Origin: Alphaproteobacteria bacterium
GTDB taxonomy: Bacteria > Pseudomonadota > Alphaproteobacteria > Puniceispirillales > Puniceispirillaceae
Length of the DNA: 22,183 nucleotides
Direction: 5' to 3'
Assembly: GCA_022425565.1 (NCBI GenBank)
Contig: JAKMFG010000034.1
Span: 1-22,183 of the forward strand
Below, piece by piece: positions 14,654 to 22,183 of the stretch. Numbering within the stretch: the first letter of the stretch is position 1; every line of letters begins with the position of its first letter. Under the pieces are notes generated by a model. The model saw only the letters and a list, made by a program, of their open reading frames with translations. It made no database searches and was not told the origin of the DNA. Made by a program: the position numbers and the translations under genes.

Positions 14654-15946
14654 CTACGCGGCGTTACCCTTCGCGGCAACCTGTGCGGCGGCATATGCGA
14701 AGGCGGCCTCGGTCTGCTGCAGGTCTTCCTCGGTGAGCGCCAGATGCGGGTAGAGCTTCGCCCCGGGCTTGAGAATGCCCTTTTCGCGCACGGCCGCGTT
14801 GAAGATGGCGGCGCTGCCGGCATCACCCTTCATCATGTCGCGATAGTCACGCACCGGATTGCCGGTAAAGACAACGTCAAACAGGACAGGTGATCCGACG
14901 ATCTGGTGCGCGATACCATGCGCGGTCAGCGGGTCCGACATCGCCGCCATAAGCCGCTCACCATAGGCATACAGGGTCTCGTAGGCGCCGGGACGACGCA
15001 GGATTTCAAGTGTCTTCAGCCCGGCGATCGAGGCCAGCGGGTTGCCGCTCAGCGTACCGGTCTGGAAGGTGAAGCCATCCTCGCCAACGGCTGATTTGTC
15101 GAAATGGCGCATGATCTCCTCGCGGCCGGCAATCGCCGCCAGCGGCATGCCACCGCCAATGATCTTGCCGAGCGTGCACAGGTCAGGGGTCACGCCGTAA
15201 GCTTCCTGTGCGCCGCCATAGGCCAGCCGGAAGCCGGTCACCACCTCGTCGAAGATCAGCACGATGCCATGCTCATTTGCCTTGGCACGAAGCGTCTCAA
15301 GGAAGCCTGGCGCTGGCGGGATCAATCGCTGCAGCGGCTCGACAATAATGCCGGCAATGTCATCGCCATGCTCGTTGATCAGGGATTCTGCAAAGTCCGA
15401 ATCATTGAAGGGCGCGACAAGCATGCCGTCCTCGACGCTTTCCGGAATGCCGGCCGAGTCCGGCACCGCACGCGGGAAATTCTGCAGCCGCGAGGGGGCC
15501 AGGCTCATCAGCGCCTCGGCGGACATGCCGTGGTAGCCCCCCTCGAATTTCATGATTTTCGACCGGCCCGTAAATGCGCGGGCAAGCCGCATGGCGTACA
15601 TGTCCGCCTCGCCGCCGGTGCTGACATAACGCAGCTGTTCGGCACAGGGCACCGCATCACAGATCGCCTCGGCAAGCTCGAGGCCGGCGGCGTTGTTGGC
15701 GAAGAAGGTCATGCCGATGTCCAGCTGCTCGCGCACGGCGGCGTTCACTTCCTCATGCCCGTGACCAAGGATCATCGGTCCCGAGCTGATCATATAGTCG
15801 ACATACTCGTTGCCGTTCTCGTCGATGACGCGTGATCCGGCGCCAGACTTGACGAAGAACCCCGGTTCGAAATTGCCAAAGCCGCCTGCCGGCATAACGG
15901 CGCGGGCACGTTCGGCGAGTTCTGTCATCGGGCTGTTGTCGGTCAT
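14654..15946 (-). CDS. Class III aminotransferase, glutamate-1-semialdehyde aminomutase (HemL)-like
   Basis: The 430-residue PLP enzyme has the HemL-type layout: VMPAGGF start, [37 protein letters not shown], the EGGYHG stretch, [10 protein letters not shown] (D233 holding the PLP pyridine N) and [10 protein letters not shown] with Schiff-base K261. GSA-type enzymes read SNSGTEA where this has STGGEA. That difference and the catabolic setting suggest a paralogue that transaminates another amino acid or amino aldehyde, not the tetrapyrrole enzyme. The ATG at 15946 follows the upstream stop by 10 nt and has AGGG eight bases before it; an in-frame ATG at 15964 would overlap the upstream gene. 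It may handle the amino product of the upstream dehydratase-like enzymes. Confidence 0.85.
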   Translation of the reverse strand: MTDNSPMTELAERARAVMPAGGFGNFEPGFFVKSGAGSRVIDENGNEYVDYMISSGPMILGHGHEEVNAAVREQLDIGMTFFANNAAGLELAEAICDAVPCAEQLRYVSTGGEADMYAMRLARAFTGRSKIMKFEGGYHGMSAEALMSLAPSRLQNFPRAVPDSAGIPESVEDGMLVAPFNDSDFAESLINEHGDDIAGIIVEPLQRLIPPAPGFLETLRAKANEHGIVLIFDEVVTGFRLAYGGAQEAYGVTPDLCTLGKIIGGGMPLAAIAGREEIMRHFDKSAVGEDGFTFQTGTLSGNPLASIAGLKTLEILRRPGAYETLYAYGERLMAAMSDPLTAHGIAHQIVGSPVLFDVVFTGNPVRDYRDMMKGDAGSAAIFNAAVREKGILKPGAKLYPHLALTEEDLQQTEAAFAYAAAQVAAKGNAA

Positions 15947-15956
15947 GATCCTGTCC

Positions 15957-17111
15957 CTATTCATAGATGGCAACCGGCGTGCCAAGCCGGTCTTCGTCCG
16001 GTCTCACGCCGAGCCCGGGAGTGGATGGCGGGGTGGCAAAGCCGCCATGATTTCGTGCGCCCTGTCCGGGCACCGGGTCACTCGACAGGTGGTAGTGGCA
16101 CAGCCAGCTTGCCAGCCTGTTGGCATCCGGGGTCGAGGCCGCGAGATGGATTGCGGCGGTATCGGCAAGAGCGCTCCCGCCGACATCCTCGATATGCATC
16201 TGCCAGCCCAGCGCCACGCCCAGGTCGCGCACCTGCCGCGCTCTGGTCAGGCCGCCAAGCCGGTTCGGTTTCACCTTTACGCCCTGACAGGCGCCAAGAC
16301 GCCAAGCATCGAGATGATCCTGCAACGTGTGCATGCATTCATCAAGCATGATGGGCTGCGGCACACGGGCCGCGACGGTGGCGCACTGGTCGAGCGTCTC
16401 GCAGGGCTGTTCGACCCAGTCGCGCGAGGCAACGCTGTTCAGCACGCTGATGGCGGTCGCGGGCTGCCAGGCACGGTTTACATCGAAGGTGACATTTTCG
16501 CCGGCGGGCAGGGCGGCGGATATGGCGTCCATGCGGGCGATGTCCAGCGCTGGATCACTGCCGCCGATCTTGGCTGAATGGGTGCGATAGCCATCGGCGC
16601 TGGCAGCGCGGATCAGCGCGATCATCTCGTCCGGTGTGCCGGTCGAGATCGAGGAATTGACCGCAACTGGTGTGGCGCTGCTGCTCTCGCCCCCGCTTAT
16701 GCCCCCGTTTCCGCCGCCGCCAAGACATTGCCAGACCGGCATGCCAGCCGCCTGGCCGAAGATGTCCCATGCCGCGATGTCGACAGCCGACTTCACATAG
16801 GGGTGCGCGGGAAGCGTGACATCCATCACCGCGTTCAGATGGTCGATGCCGCGCGGGTCGAGGCCGATCAGCGCCGGCGCCAGCGTTTCGATCCCGGCGC
16901 GTACGCCCGGGCCATGAGCGGGAAGATAGGTGTGCCCCCACGGACAGGCTTCTCCCCAGCCGCTCAGCCCCGCGTCGGTGTCGATCCTGACAAAGGTGCT
17001 GTCCAGCCGGTCGAACCGCAGCCTGCCACCGGACAGGTAATAGGGCTGGCTGAGTGGCAGGTCCATCTGCCAGACGGTGATCCGGGTGATTCGCATGCTG
17101 TCGGGCTGCAT
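15957..17111 (-). CDS. Mandelate racemase/muconate lactonizing enzyme-type protein, copy 2
   Basis: The 384-residue member of the enolase superfamily has a capping domain (LSGWGEACPWGHTYLPAHG) and a TIM barrel with K181 (HSAKIGG), metal ligands D210, E234 and D257, and K281 (KVKPNRLGG). The spacing of these five agrees with the muconate-lactonizing subgroup, including 4-hydroxyproline betaine 2-epimerase (HpbD), whose activity is a plausible model. Between the capping domain and barrel lies an unusual Gly/Ser-rich insert (131-146, GGGGNGGISGGESSSA) that copy 1 lacks. The ATG at 17111 has AAGGGG nine bases upstream, 4 nt after the copy 1 stop; an internal ATG at 17096 is possible. Epimerase, racemase and dehydratase are all possible. 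Confidence 0.85.
   Translation of the reverse strand: MQPDSMRITRITVWQMDLPLSQPYYLSGGRLRFDRLDSTFVRIDTDAGLSGWGEACPWGHTYLPAHGPGVRAGIETLAPALIGLDPRGIDHLNAVMDVTLPAHPYVKSAVDIAAWDIFGQAAGMPVWQCLGGGGNGGISGGESSSATPVAVNSSISTGTPDEMIALIRAASADGYRTHSAKIGGSDPALDIARMDAISAALPAGENVTFDVNRAWQPATAISVLNSVASRDWVEQPCETLDQCATVAARVPQPIMLDECMHTLQDHLDAWRLGACQGVKVKPNRLGGLTRARQVRDLGVALGWQMHIEDVGGSALADTAAIHLAASTPDANRLASWLCHYHLSSDPVPGQGARNHGGFATPPSTPGLGVRPDEDRLGTPVAIYE
15960..15977. repeat. 18-bp repeat, copy A (3' end of enolase-superfamily copy 2)
   Basis: TTCATAGATGGCAACCGG here is identical to 17125-17142. Both copies encode the C-terminal PVAIYE of the tandem paralogues, on the minus strand. It is a remnant of duplication or of recombination between the two genes. 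Confidence 0.85.
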
Positions 17112-17115
17112 GGTT

Positions 17116-18243
17116 TCAGGCCCCTTCATAGATGGCAACCGGTGCGCCGATGGCGTTTGGGTTGGGTGTGATGCCAAGCCCGGGCTGGTCTGGCGCGGTG
17201 GCACCGCCATTGATCACCGGCGCGTCGAATTCGGCGATGCGGGTGCTGACCATGCTTCGCGGGTCCAGTGCGCAGCGCAGCAGATGGCGCGGCGTTGACT
17301 GTGCCATATGCAGAATGGCGGCAAAGGAAATTTCCGATCCGGTGGTGTCCTGAACCGACATCACCATGCCGGCGGCAGACGCGATGACCCGCTGGCGTTG
17401 CGATGCCGTCAGGCCGCCCTGCTTGCTGATCTTCAGCCCGACCCCGTCGCATGCGTCGGTGGCTATGGCGTGAATCAGATCAGCGTCATCTTGAATCAGC
17501 TCGTCGAGAAGGATCGGCAGGCGGCAGCGCGAACGAAGCGACAATGTTTCTCGCCAGCTGGCGCAGGGAGCCTCGATGACAATGTCCGTATTTTCGGGCA
17601 GATGCGCCATCATGCGCAGCACGCTCTCCGGCGTCATGCCGCCATTGGCATCGGCAAGATACCATTCGCCCGGCTGCCGGTCGGCAAGGCAGGCACCGAT
17701 CCGCTCGGCATCAAGGGCAGGGCCGCCCTCGGCCTCGCCGGCGCCGATTTTCACCGAATGCCCCCGAAACCCCGCTTTGCGATGCCGGGCGACACTGGCG
17801 CGCATGGCATCTGGTGTGTCGCTCCCGATTGACGAAATCACCGGCACCGGCCCGGCAATGCGTCCGCCGAGAAGGTCGCAGACGGCAAGCCCGGCCGCTT
17901 TGCCATGCGCGTCCCAACAGGCGACATCGATCGCCGTCTTTGCTGCCGCATGGCCTGTCAGTACGGTGTTCATCGCGTCCTGAATGCGGTCATGGGATCG
18001 CGGGTCGAGGCCGATCACCGCCGGCGCCAGCAGGTCCAGCGCGGCGCGTACCCCGCCTGCATGGGCGGCGACATAGGTGCTTCCAAAAGGGGTGCTCTCG
18101 CCCCAACCGACAGTGCCGTCATCGCAATGAAGCGACAGGATGGTGGCATCAAACGCGCGGTATTCACGGCCGCCGGACAGGCGGTAGACGCCGCCGGCAT
18201 AGGCCAGCTCGGCCTCGTGGACCTCTATGCGCGTAATCCTCAT
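17116..18243 (-). CDS. Mandelate racemase/muconate lactonizing enzyme-type protein, copy 1 (cis-3-hydroxy-L-proline dehydratase-like)
   Basis: The 375-residue enolase-superfamily enzyme starts MRITRIEVHEAELAYAGGVY and has the substrate loop YRLSGGREYRAFDAT. The barrel carries K165 (GHSVKIG), D198 (LADANGG), E224 (VIEAP), D247 (LLDE) and K271 (GLKISKQGG). This motif set and the AGGVYRLSGGRE start agree with my recollection of cis-3-hydroxy-L-proline dehydratases characterised in marine alphaproteobacteria, which convert the substrate to a pyrroline; I hold that call at moderate confidence. Residue 163, two before the base, is Ser instead of the Lys of KxK motifs. The start overlaps the MDR gene's stop as ATGA. 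Paired with copy 2, it suggests a two-step handling of a proline-type ring. Confidence 0.8.
   Translation of the reverse strand: MRITRIEVHEAELAYAGGVYRLSGGREYRAFDATILSLHCDDGTVGWGESTPFGSTYVAAHAGGVRAALDLLAPAVIGLDPRSHDRIQDAMNTVLTGHAAAKTAIDVACWDAHGKAAGLAVCDLLGGRIAGPVPVISSIGSDTPDAMRASVARHRKAGFRGHSVKIGAGEAEGGPALDAERIGACLADRQPGEWYLADANGGMTPESVLRMMAHLPENTDIVIEAPCASWRETLSLRSRCRLPILLDELIQDDADLIHAIATDACDGVGLKISKQGGLTASQRQRVIASAAGMVMSVQDTTGSEISFAAILHMAQSTPRHLLRCALDPRSMVSTRIAEFDAPVINGGATAPDQPGLGITPNPNAIGAPVAIYEGA
17125..17142. repeat. 18-bp repeat, copy B (3' end of enolase-superfamily copy 1)
   Basis: Identical to 15960-15977, 1,165 bp apart in the same orientation. In both it codes the terminal VAIYE region on the minus strand, followed in copy 1 by two extra residues (GA). 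Confidence 0.85.
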
Positions 18244-19328
18244 GGGCAGACCACGATGTTTCCTGTGTGGGTCTTGGCGATAAAGGCGCGCTGCGCGTCG
18301 TGAAGCTCGGCAAGCGCATAGGTCGCGGCAAGCACCGGCTTCACCTTGCCGGCCTCGATATAGCCGATGAGGCGCGGCATCACCTCGCGGTCGATCACGG
18401 TCGATCCGGTAAAGGTCAGATCGCGGAGATAGAAGGTGCGAAGGTCGAAATCGACCATCGGCCCGGCGATGGCTCCGGAACAGGTATAGCGGCCGCCGCG
18501 TGCCAGCACATCGATCAGCGCCGGCCAGATTGCGCCGCCGACAACATCGGCGACGACGGTGATTTTCTCGTCGGCAAGCGCCGCTTTCAGATTATCAGGA
18601 TCGCGCGCTAGCAACCTGTCGGCGCCAAGCGCGGCGACATCGGCATGCTTGGCTTTGGACGCCATGGCGACCACGCGTGCGCCTCGAATCTTGGCAAGCT
18701 GGACCACCGCCCCGCCGACACCGCCCGATGCCCCCGGAACAAGGACCGTATCCCCGGCAGTGACGGCTGCGCGGGTCAGCATGCCCTCTGCCGTGGAGTA
18801 GGAGCATGAGAAGGTTGCAAGCTCGGCATCTGACAGCGGCGAGTCGACGGCCAGCGCGTTCGTCGCCGGAATGGTCGCATATTCGGCGAACCCACCATCA
18901 TGCTCGGAGCCGTAATAGCCTGTGCGGTCCTTGTCCAGAGGGTCCGCCGGGTCACGAAGCCAGTTGTCGGTGATTATCCGTTCGCCGAGGCGTGCCGGAT
19001 CGACACCGTCACCTACGGCAACGATCTCGCCGCAGATATCCGCGCCCTGAATTCGCGGGAAGGTCACCGCAGCGCCGCCCCATGACGGATCATCGCTTCC
19101 AACCTCGTCATAGGCCCCGCCGGTGGTGGCGTCGCTGACTGATTTTGAATACCAGCCGGTCCGCGTGTTGATATCGGTGTTGTTCAGTCCGCAGGCACCG
19201 ACCCTGATCAGCACCTCGCCGGCTGCGGCTGTGGGGACCGGCCAGGCCTCGTGCCATGCCAGCATGTCGAAATCGCCATGCCCCATGGTAACCATGGCTT
19301 TCATTGTCTCAGGTATCATGTCCGTCAT
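18240..19328 (-). CDS. MDR-family oxidoreductase, quinone-oxidoreductase-like, lacking catalytic zinc ligands
   Basis: The 362-residue product has the GroES-like N-terminal domain (GLNNTDINTRTGWYSKS) and the NAD(P)-binding domain with GASGGVGGAVVQLAK (199-213). At the place where zinc alcohol dehydrogenases have Cys-x-Ser-Asp-x-His, this has N49-N-T-D-I-N54, so catalytic zinc is absent, as in quinone oxidoreductases and enoyl reductases. It should be a soluble NADPH-type reductase acting on an alkene, quinone or activated ketone. The ATG at 19328 overlaps the flavoprotein's stop as ATGA, and the gene's own stop overlaps the next start as ATGA, so it is translated in step with both. An upstream in-frame ATG at 19364 would extend 12 residues. 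Its substrate is unknown; context is the betaine-type pathway. Confidence 0.85.
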   Translation of the reverse strand: MTDMIPETMKAMVTMGHGDFDMLAWHEAWPVPTAAAGEVLIRVGACGLNNTDINTRTGWYSKSVSDATTGGAYDEVGSDDPSWGGAAVTFPRIQGADICGEIVAVGDGVDPARLGERIITDNWLRDPADPLDKDRTGYYGSEHDGGFAEYATIPATNALAVDSPLSDAELATFSCSYSTAEGMLTRAAVTAGDTVLVPGASGGVGGAVVQLAKIRGARVVAMASKAKHADVAALGADRLLARDPDNLKAALADEKITVVADVVGGAIWPALIDVLARGGRYTCSGAIAGPMVDFDLRTFYLRDLTFTGSTVIDREVMPRLIGYIEAGKVKPVLAATYALAELHDAQRAFIAKTHTGNIVVCP

Positions 19329-21778
19329 CCATCGGTTCGTGGTAGTAAATTCTGTGGGTCCCATGCAGGCTCGCCAAGGACGACTGCCTTGCGCGGCTCG
19401 TTCATGACCACGACCTCGAGCGCGGTTCCCGGGGCCGCTGCCTCAGGCCTGATATAGGCGAAAGCAAGGATCTTGCCGACAGAATGCCCATAGGCAACCG
19501 AGCTTGTCGAGCCGACGACGCGCCCGTCATGCATGACGGCCTCGCCGCCATGGCCGTCGGCCTTGCCGTCGGCATCGATCGCAAGATAGGCGCAGATCCA
19601 CGGCATGGTACCGGCCTCGGCGGCCTGCTGCGAGGCAATGGTCTCATTGCGGCCGATGAAATCACCGGTCTCGAGATTGATGAAACGCGCGACATCCGCC
19701 TCGGGAAGCGTGACCTCGTTGGTCAGCTCGCCCGCACCCTTGAAGCCCTTTTCCATCCGCATGGCATTCATCGCGAATGAGCCGTAATTGGCGATCCCAT
19801 GCGCCTCGCCAGCAGCCCACAGCGCGTCATAGACGGCAAGCATGGTTTCGGCCGGGCCGTGAAGTTCCCACCCCAGCTCGCCGGCATAGGACATGCGCAG
19901 CGCCCAGACATCATGGCCGGCGATGCTGATCTGCTGCGCCGACAGCCAGCGGAACCCGGCATTGTCGAGGGGGGCGTCGGTGACCTTGGCCAGGACGGCG
20001 CGGGATTTTGGTCCCTGCAGCGCCAGCGCGGCCCAGCTGGTGGACCGGTTGATCACCGTCAGCCCGTCACCGCCATGATTGGCCAGATGGTCAAGAAGCC
20101 GCTGTTCGAAGAAGGCGGCGCAGACAAGGTAGTAACGGTCATCGGCAAGCCTGATGACGGTGACCTCGATCTCGATCCGGCCGCGCCGGTTCAGAAGATG
20201 CGTCAGGATCACGCCGCCATTCTTGCGCGGCAGCCTGTTGGCGACGAGACGCTGCAGCGCCTCTGCCGATCCGGCGCCGGTGACCTCGACCTTGGTGAAG
20301 GCGGTGATGTCCATGATGCCGACATTGTTGCGAACGGCTGCAACCTCGGCGCCGACCATGTCATGCACCTCGTTGCGGCAGAAGGAATAATGGTCCTGTT
20401 GGGCGACGCCGTCACGGGCGAACCAGCGTGGACGCTCATGCCCGTAGACCTCTTCGAACACGGCGCCGCCATCCTTCAGCCGATCATAGAGCGGGCTCGG
20501 TTTAATCGGCCGTCCGGCAAGGCGGTTGAAATGCGGAAAGGGAATCTCGTGGCGCAGGCAGTAATCCTCCTTGGCCTTGATCACCTGCCAGTCCTTGGTG
20601 GCATAGTCGCCGAAGCGGCGCGGATCGAACTCGCGCATCGAGATGTCGGCTGAGCCATGCACCATCCAGCGGGCCAGCTCACGGGTCAGGCCCGGGCCCC
20701 AGCCAATGCCGATCTGGGTACCGCAGCAGCACCAGTAATTGGTGACACCCGGTGCCGGACCAATCAGCGGGTTGCCGTCGGGTGGATGCGAGATGGCGCC
20801 ATGCACTTCGCGCTTGATGCCCAGCTCGGCGAAGATCGGCATGCGGTCCAGCGCATTCTCGAGCCACGGCATGATCCTGTCATAATCCGGCTCGAACAGC
20901 TCGTTCTCGGCCTCCCATGGGCAATGGTCGATCCAGACGGTGTTCGGGTTTTCCTTCTCGTAGATTCCAATCAGGCCGGATTTCTGTTCCATCCTGATGT
21001 AACCGGAGACAAGCCGGTCGTCCCGGATCACCGGAAGGTCGTCGTAATCCTTGAATTCCGGCACCGTGTCGGTGACGAAATAATGGTGGGTCATCGAGGT
21101 CATGGGAAGCTGCAGGCCGCTCCACTCGCCCATCTGCCGCGCATAGGTGCCGCCGGCATTGACCACATGTTCACAAAGGATGTTGCCCCTTTCGGTCTCG
21201 ACCAGCCATTCGCCGCCCGGCTGCTGGGTAATGTTGGTGGCACGGCAGCGGCGGATGATCCGCGCGCCCTTTGCCCGTGCTCCGGCAGCAAGCGCCTGGG
21301 TGACGCCGGATGGGTCGGCATGGCCGTCTTCGGGCGTATAGAGTGCGCCCTGTACACCTTCCAGATTGTAGAAAGGATGGTGGCGGCGGATTTCTTCAGG
21401 CCCGACAAACTCGATTGGAAAGCCAAGCGCGCGGCCGACACTCATCGTGTGGCGCAGCCAGTCCATTTCGTCATCGGTATAGGCAAGGCGAAAGGACCCG
21501 CATCCATGCCAGGTGACAGACACGCCTGTCTCTTCCTCGAGCCCGCCGGCATAGAGGCCGATATTGTAATCGACGCATTTGCCGAGGCCGTAGCTTGAGG
21601 TGGAGTGCGTGATCTGCCCTGCGGCGTGCCAGGTCGAACCCGAGGTCAGCTCGGCCTTCTCGAGAAGGACCACGTCGCTCCAGCCCTCATGTGCCAGATG
21701 ATAGGCAAGGCCGCATCCCATGACCCCGCCGCCGACAATGACCACCCGTGCGGTGGTGGGAAACTCGCTTGCAGACAT
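19325..21778 (-). CDS. GcvT-fused FAD dehydrogenase, dimethylglycine/sarcosine dehydrogenase-like
   Basis: The 817-residue protein has an N-terminal DAO-type FAD domain: VVIVGGGVMGCGLAYHLA (12-29), then TSGSTWHAAGQ (45-55), in which H51 matches the histidine that binds FAD covalently in dimethylglycine dehydrogenase. The C-terminal half (about 430-817) is a GcvT-like tetrahydrofolate domain (GIMDITAFTKVEVTG, ALQGPKSRAVL, MRMEKGFKGAGELTNEVTLP). Such enzymes oxidise N-methyl groups and pass formaldehyde units to tetrahydrofolate. AGGAAG lies 8 nt before the ATG. It is the first gene of the long minus-strand operon, divergent from a Rieske oxygenase, which matches a two-step N-demethylation of a betaine: Rieske enzyme first, flavoprotein second. 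Proline-betaine, hydroxyproline-betaine or glycine-betaine derivatives are the candidate substrates. Confidence 0.93.
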   Translation of the reverse strand: MSASEFPTTARVVIVGGGVMGCGLAYHLAHEGWSDVVLLEKAELTSGSTWHAAGQITHSTSSYGLGKCVDYNIGLYAGGLEEETGVSVTWHGCGSFRLAYTDDEMDWLRHTMSVGRALGFPIEFVGPEEIRRHHPFYNLEGVQGALYTPEDGHADPSGVTQALAAGARAKGARIIRRCRATNITQQPGGEWLVETERGNILCEHVVNAGGTYARQMGEWSGLQLPMTSMTHHYFVTDTVPEFKDYDDLPVIRDDRLVSGYIRMEQKSGLIGIYEKENPNTVWIDHCPWEAENELFEPDYDRIMPWLENALDRMPIFAELGIKREVHGAISHPPDGNPLIGPAPGVTNYWCCCGTQIGIGWGPGLTRELARWMVHGSADISMREFDPRRFGDYATKDWQVIKAKEDYCLRHEIPFPHFNRLAGRPIKPSPLYDRLKDGGAVFEEVYGHERPRWFARDGVAQQDHYSFCRNEVHDMVGAEVAAVRNNVGIMDITAFTKVEVTGAGSAEALQRLVANRLPRKNGGVILTHLLNRRGRIEIEVTVIRLADDRYYLVCAAFFEQRLLDHLANHGGDGLTVINRSTSWAALALQGPKSRAVLAKVTDAPLDNAGFRWLSAQQISIAGHDVWALRMSYAGELGWELHGPAETMLAVYDALWAAGEAHGIANYGSFAMNAMRMEKGFKGAGELTNEVTLPEADVARFINLETGDFIGRNETIASQQAAEAGTMPWICAYLAIDADGKADGHGGEAVMHDGRVVGSTSSVAYGHSVGKILAFAYIRPEAAAPGTALEVVVMNEPRKAVVLGEPAWDPQNLLPRTDG

Positions 21779-21990
21779 TTATGCATCTTCCTGATTGTTG
21801 GATGGCTGCGAGTCAACAATACGCATGCACCTTCCTGTTCTACACGCATGGCATGCGTGAAACGGACGGAAAGGATTGTTTGCGACAGGATTTTTCTTGT
21901 TTCGGACTAGTTGTTTCGCGCCGCTTGCGTGATGAGTTGTCCCTGCGCTAAGGGAGACGTGAACACCACTCCGGACGGGAGCGTCACGTC
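21779..21990. promoter_or_regulatory. Divergent control region between flavoprotein and Rieske genes
   Basis: The 212-nt gap serves both operons and contains a perfect interrupted palindrome (annotated separately) and a second copy of its ACGCATG half at 21821-21827, 23 bp from the half at 21844-21850. That arrangement suggests a regulator binding two sites between the start points. Promoter elements cannot be assigned with confidence. A short frame starting at 21849 (20 codons) has no ribosome-binding site and is not called. Confidence 0.5.
21843..21859. promoter_or_regulatory. 17-bp palindromic operator candidate
   Basis: CACGCATG-G-CATGCGTG is a perfect 8+8 inverted repeat with one central base, located 65 bp upstream of the flavoprotein start and 131 bp upstream of the Rieske start. 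This is the size and form of a dimeric repressor or activator site; the regulator gene is not in the window. Confidence 0.6.
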
Positions 21991-22183
21991 ATGGCAACTG
22001 ATAACAACCCTCTGCTGTCACTCGATGCCCGCTATTATACGGACCCGGCGATTTTTGAAATTGAGTCGCGCGGGCTGTTCGCCTCTAGCTGGCAGTTCGC
22101 AGGCCACGCCTCCCAGCTTCGGCGGCCTGGCGACTATTTCACCTTCGACATGGCGGGTGAGTCACTGTTCTGCGTGATGGATC
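21991..22183 (+). CDS. Rieske-type ring-hydroxylating/betaine demethylase oxygenase, N-terminal fragment
   Basis: 64 codons run from the ATG at 21991 to the window edge (start MATDNNPLLSLDARYYTDPA). The stretch RYYTDPAIFEIESRGLFASSWQFAGHASQL followed by GDYFTFDMAGESL is characteristic of the N-terminus of Rieske oxygenase alpha subunits of the glycine-betaine/proline-betaine demethylase (GbcA, Stc2) type. The CxH...CxxH cluster itself lies beyond the edge. The divergent partner is the GcvT-type flavoprotein, a pairing typical of betaine N-demethylation. GGGAG lies 11 nt before the ATG. Substrate is a betaine by context only; other ring-hydroxylating functions remain possible. Confidence 0.85.
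   Translation, partial: MATDNNPLLSLDARYYTDPAIFEIESRGLFASSWQFAGHASQLRRPGDYFTFDMAGESLFCVMD

Noticed and set aside
14644..14826. 61-codon upstream extension of ung
   Set aside because: Overlaps the 3' end of the aminotransferase gene in another frame and is Arg/Pro-rich; normal Ung length is reached from 14643.
19799..21598. Two long plus-strand frames opposite the flavoprotein gene
   Set aside because: Antisense shadows: the minus-strand product has full FAD and GcvT motifs, the plus-strand products resemble no family.

Overview
The window is high-GC, densely packed bacterial DNA and reads as an alphaproteobacterial chromosome. The gene set (betaine-type demethylases, amino-acid ABC transport, tandem photolyases, DUF3833/DUF4864 proteins) suggests a sunlit, probably marine lineage such as SAR116 or a roseobacter-like group. 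That placement is inference from gene content only. No tRNA, rRNA, CRISPR array, insertion sequence or phage gene was seen.

Left region (1-6782): a truncated glutathione S-transferase is followed by a compact uptake-and-oxidation locus. A periplasmic amino-acid-type binding protein, with its own intrinsic terminator, and three enzymes lie on the minus strand: a Rieske oxygenase, a protein resembling the NicX/M29-peptidase fold, and an AhpD-like protein with a CxxS motif. Divergently, on the plus strand, come the matching ABC ATPase and permease and a CmcJ/NvfI/AsaB-type putative non-haem iron oxygenase. Together they look like an import-plus-degradation system for a small, polar, possibly N-containing ring compound. 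I do not recognise this combination as a described pathway.

Middle region (6783-13045): a plus-strand operon with overlapping genes encodes a class I CPD photolyase, an iron-sulphur (6-4)-type photolyase, a DUF3833 lipoprotein, a chalcone-isomerase-like exported protein and a YciB-like membrane protein. It converges on a minus-strand short-chain dehydrogenase. Several of these families recur in light/singlet-oxygen (RpoE-ChrR type) regulons, so this looks like a photoprotection module. A DUF4864 exported protein follows.

Right region (13046-22183): an unbroken 8.7-kb minus-strand run of seven genes, with overlaps or gaps of at most 10 nt. In transcription order it contains a dimethylglycine/sarcosine dehydrogenase-like flavoprotein with GcvT domain, a zinc-less MDR oxidoreductase, two diverged tandem mandelate-racemase/muconate-lactonizing-type enzymes, a HemL-like aminotransferase, uracil-DNA glycosylase and an EamA exporter. 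A second Rieske oxygenase starts divergently at the right edge, across an intergenic region holding a perfect 17-bp palindrome. The set fits catabolism of a proline-betaine or hydroxyproline-betaine type compound: N-demethylation by Rieske enzyme and flavoprotein, epimerisation or dehydration by the enolase-superfamily pair, then aminotransferase and dehydrogenase steps.
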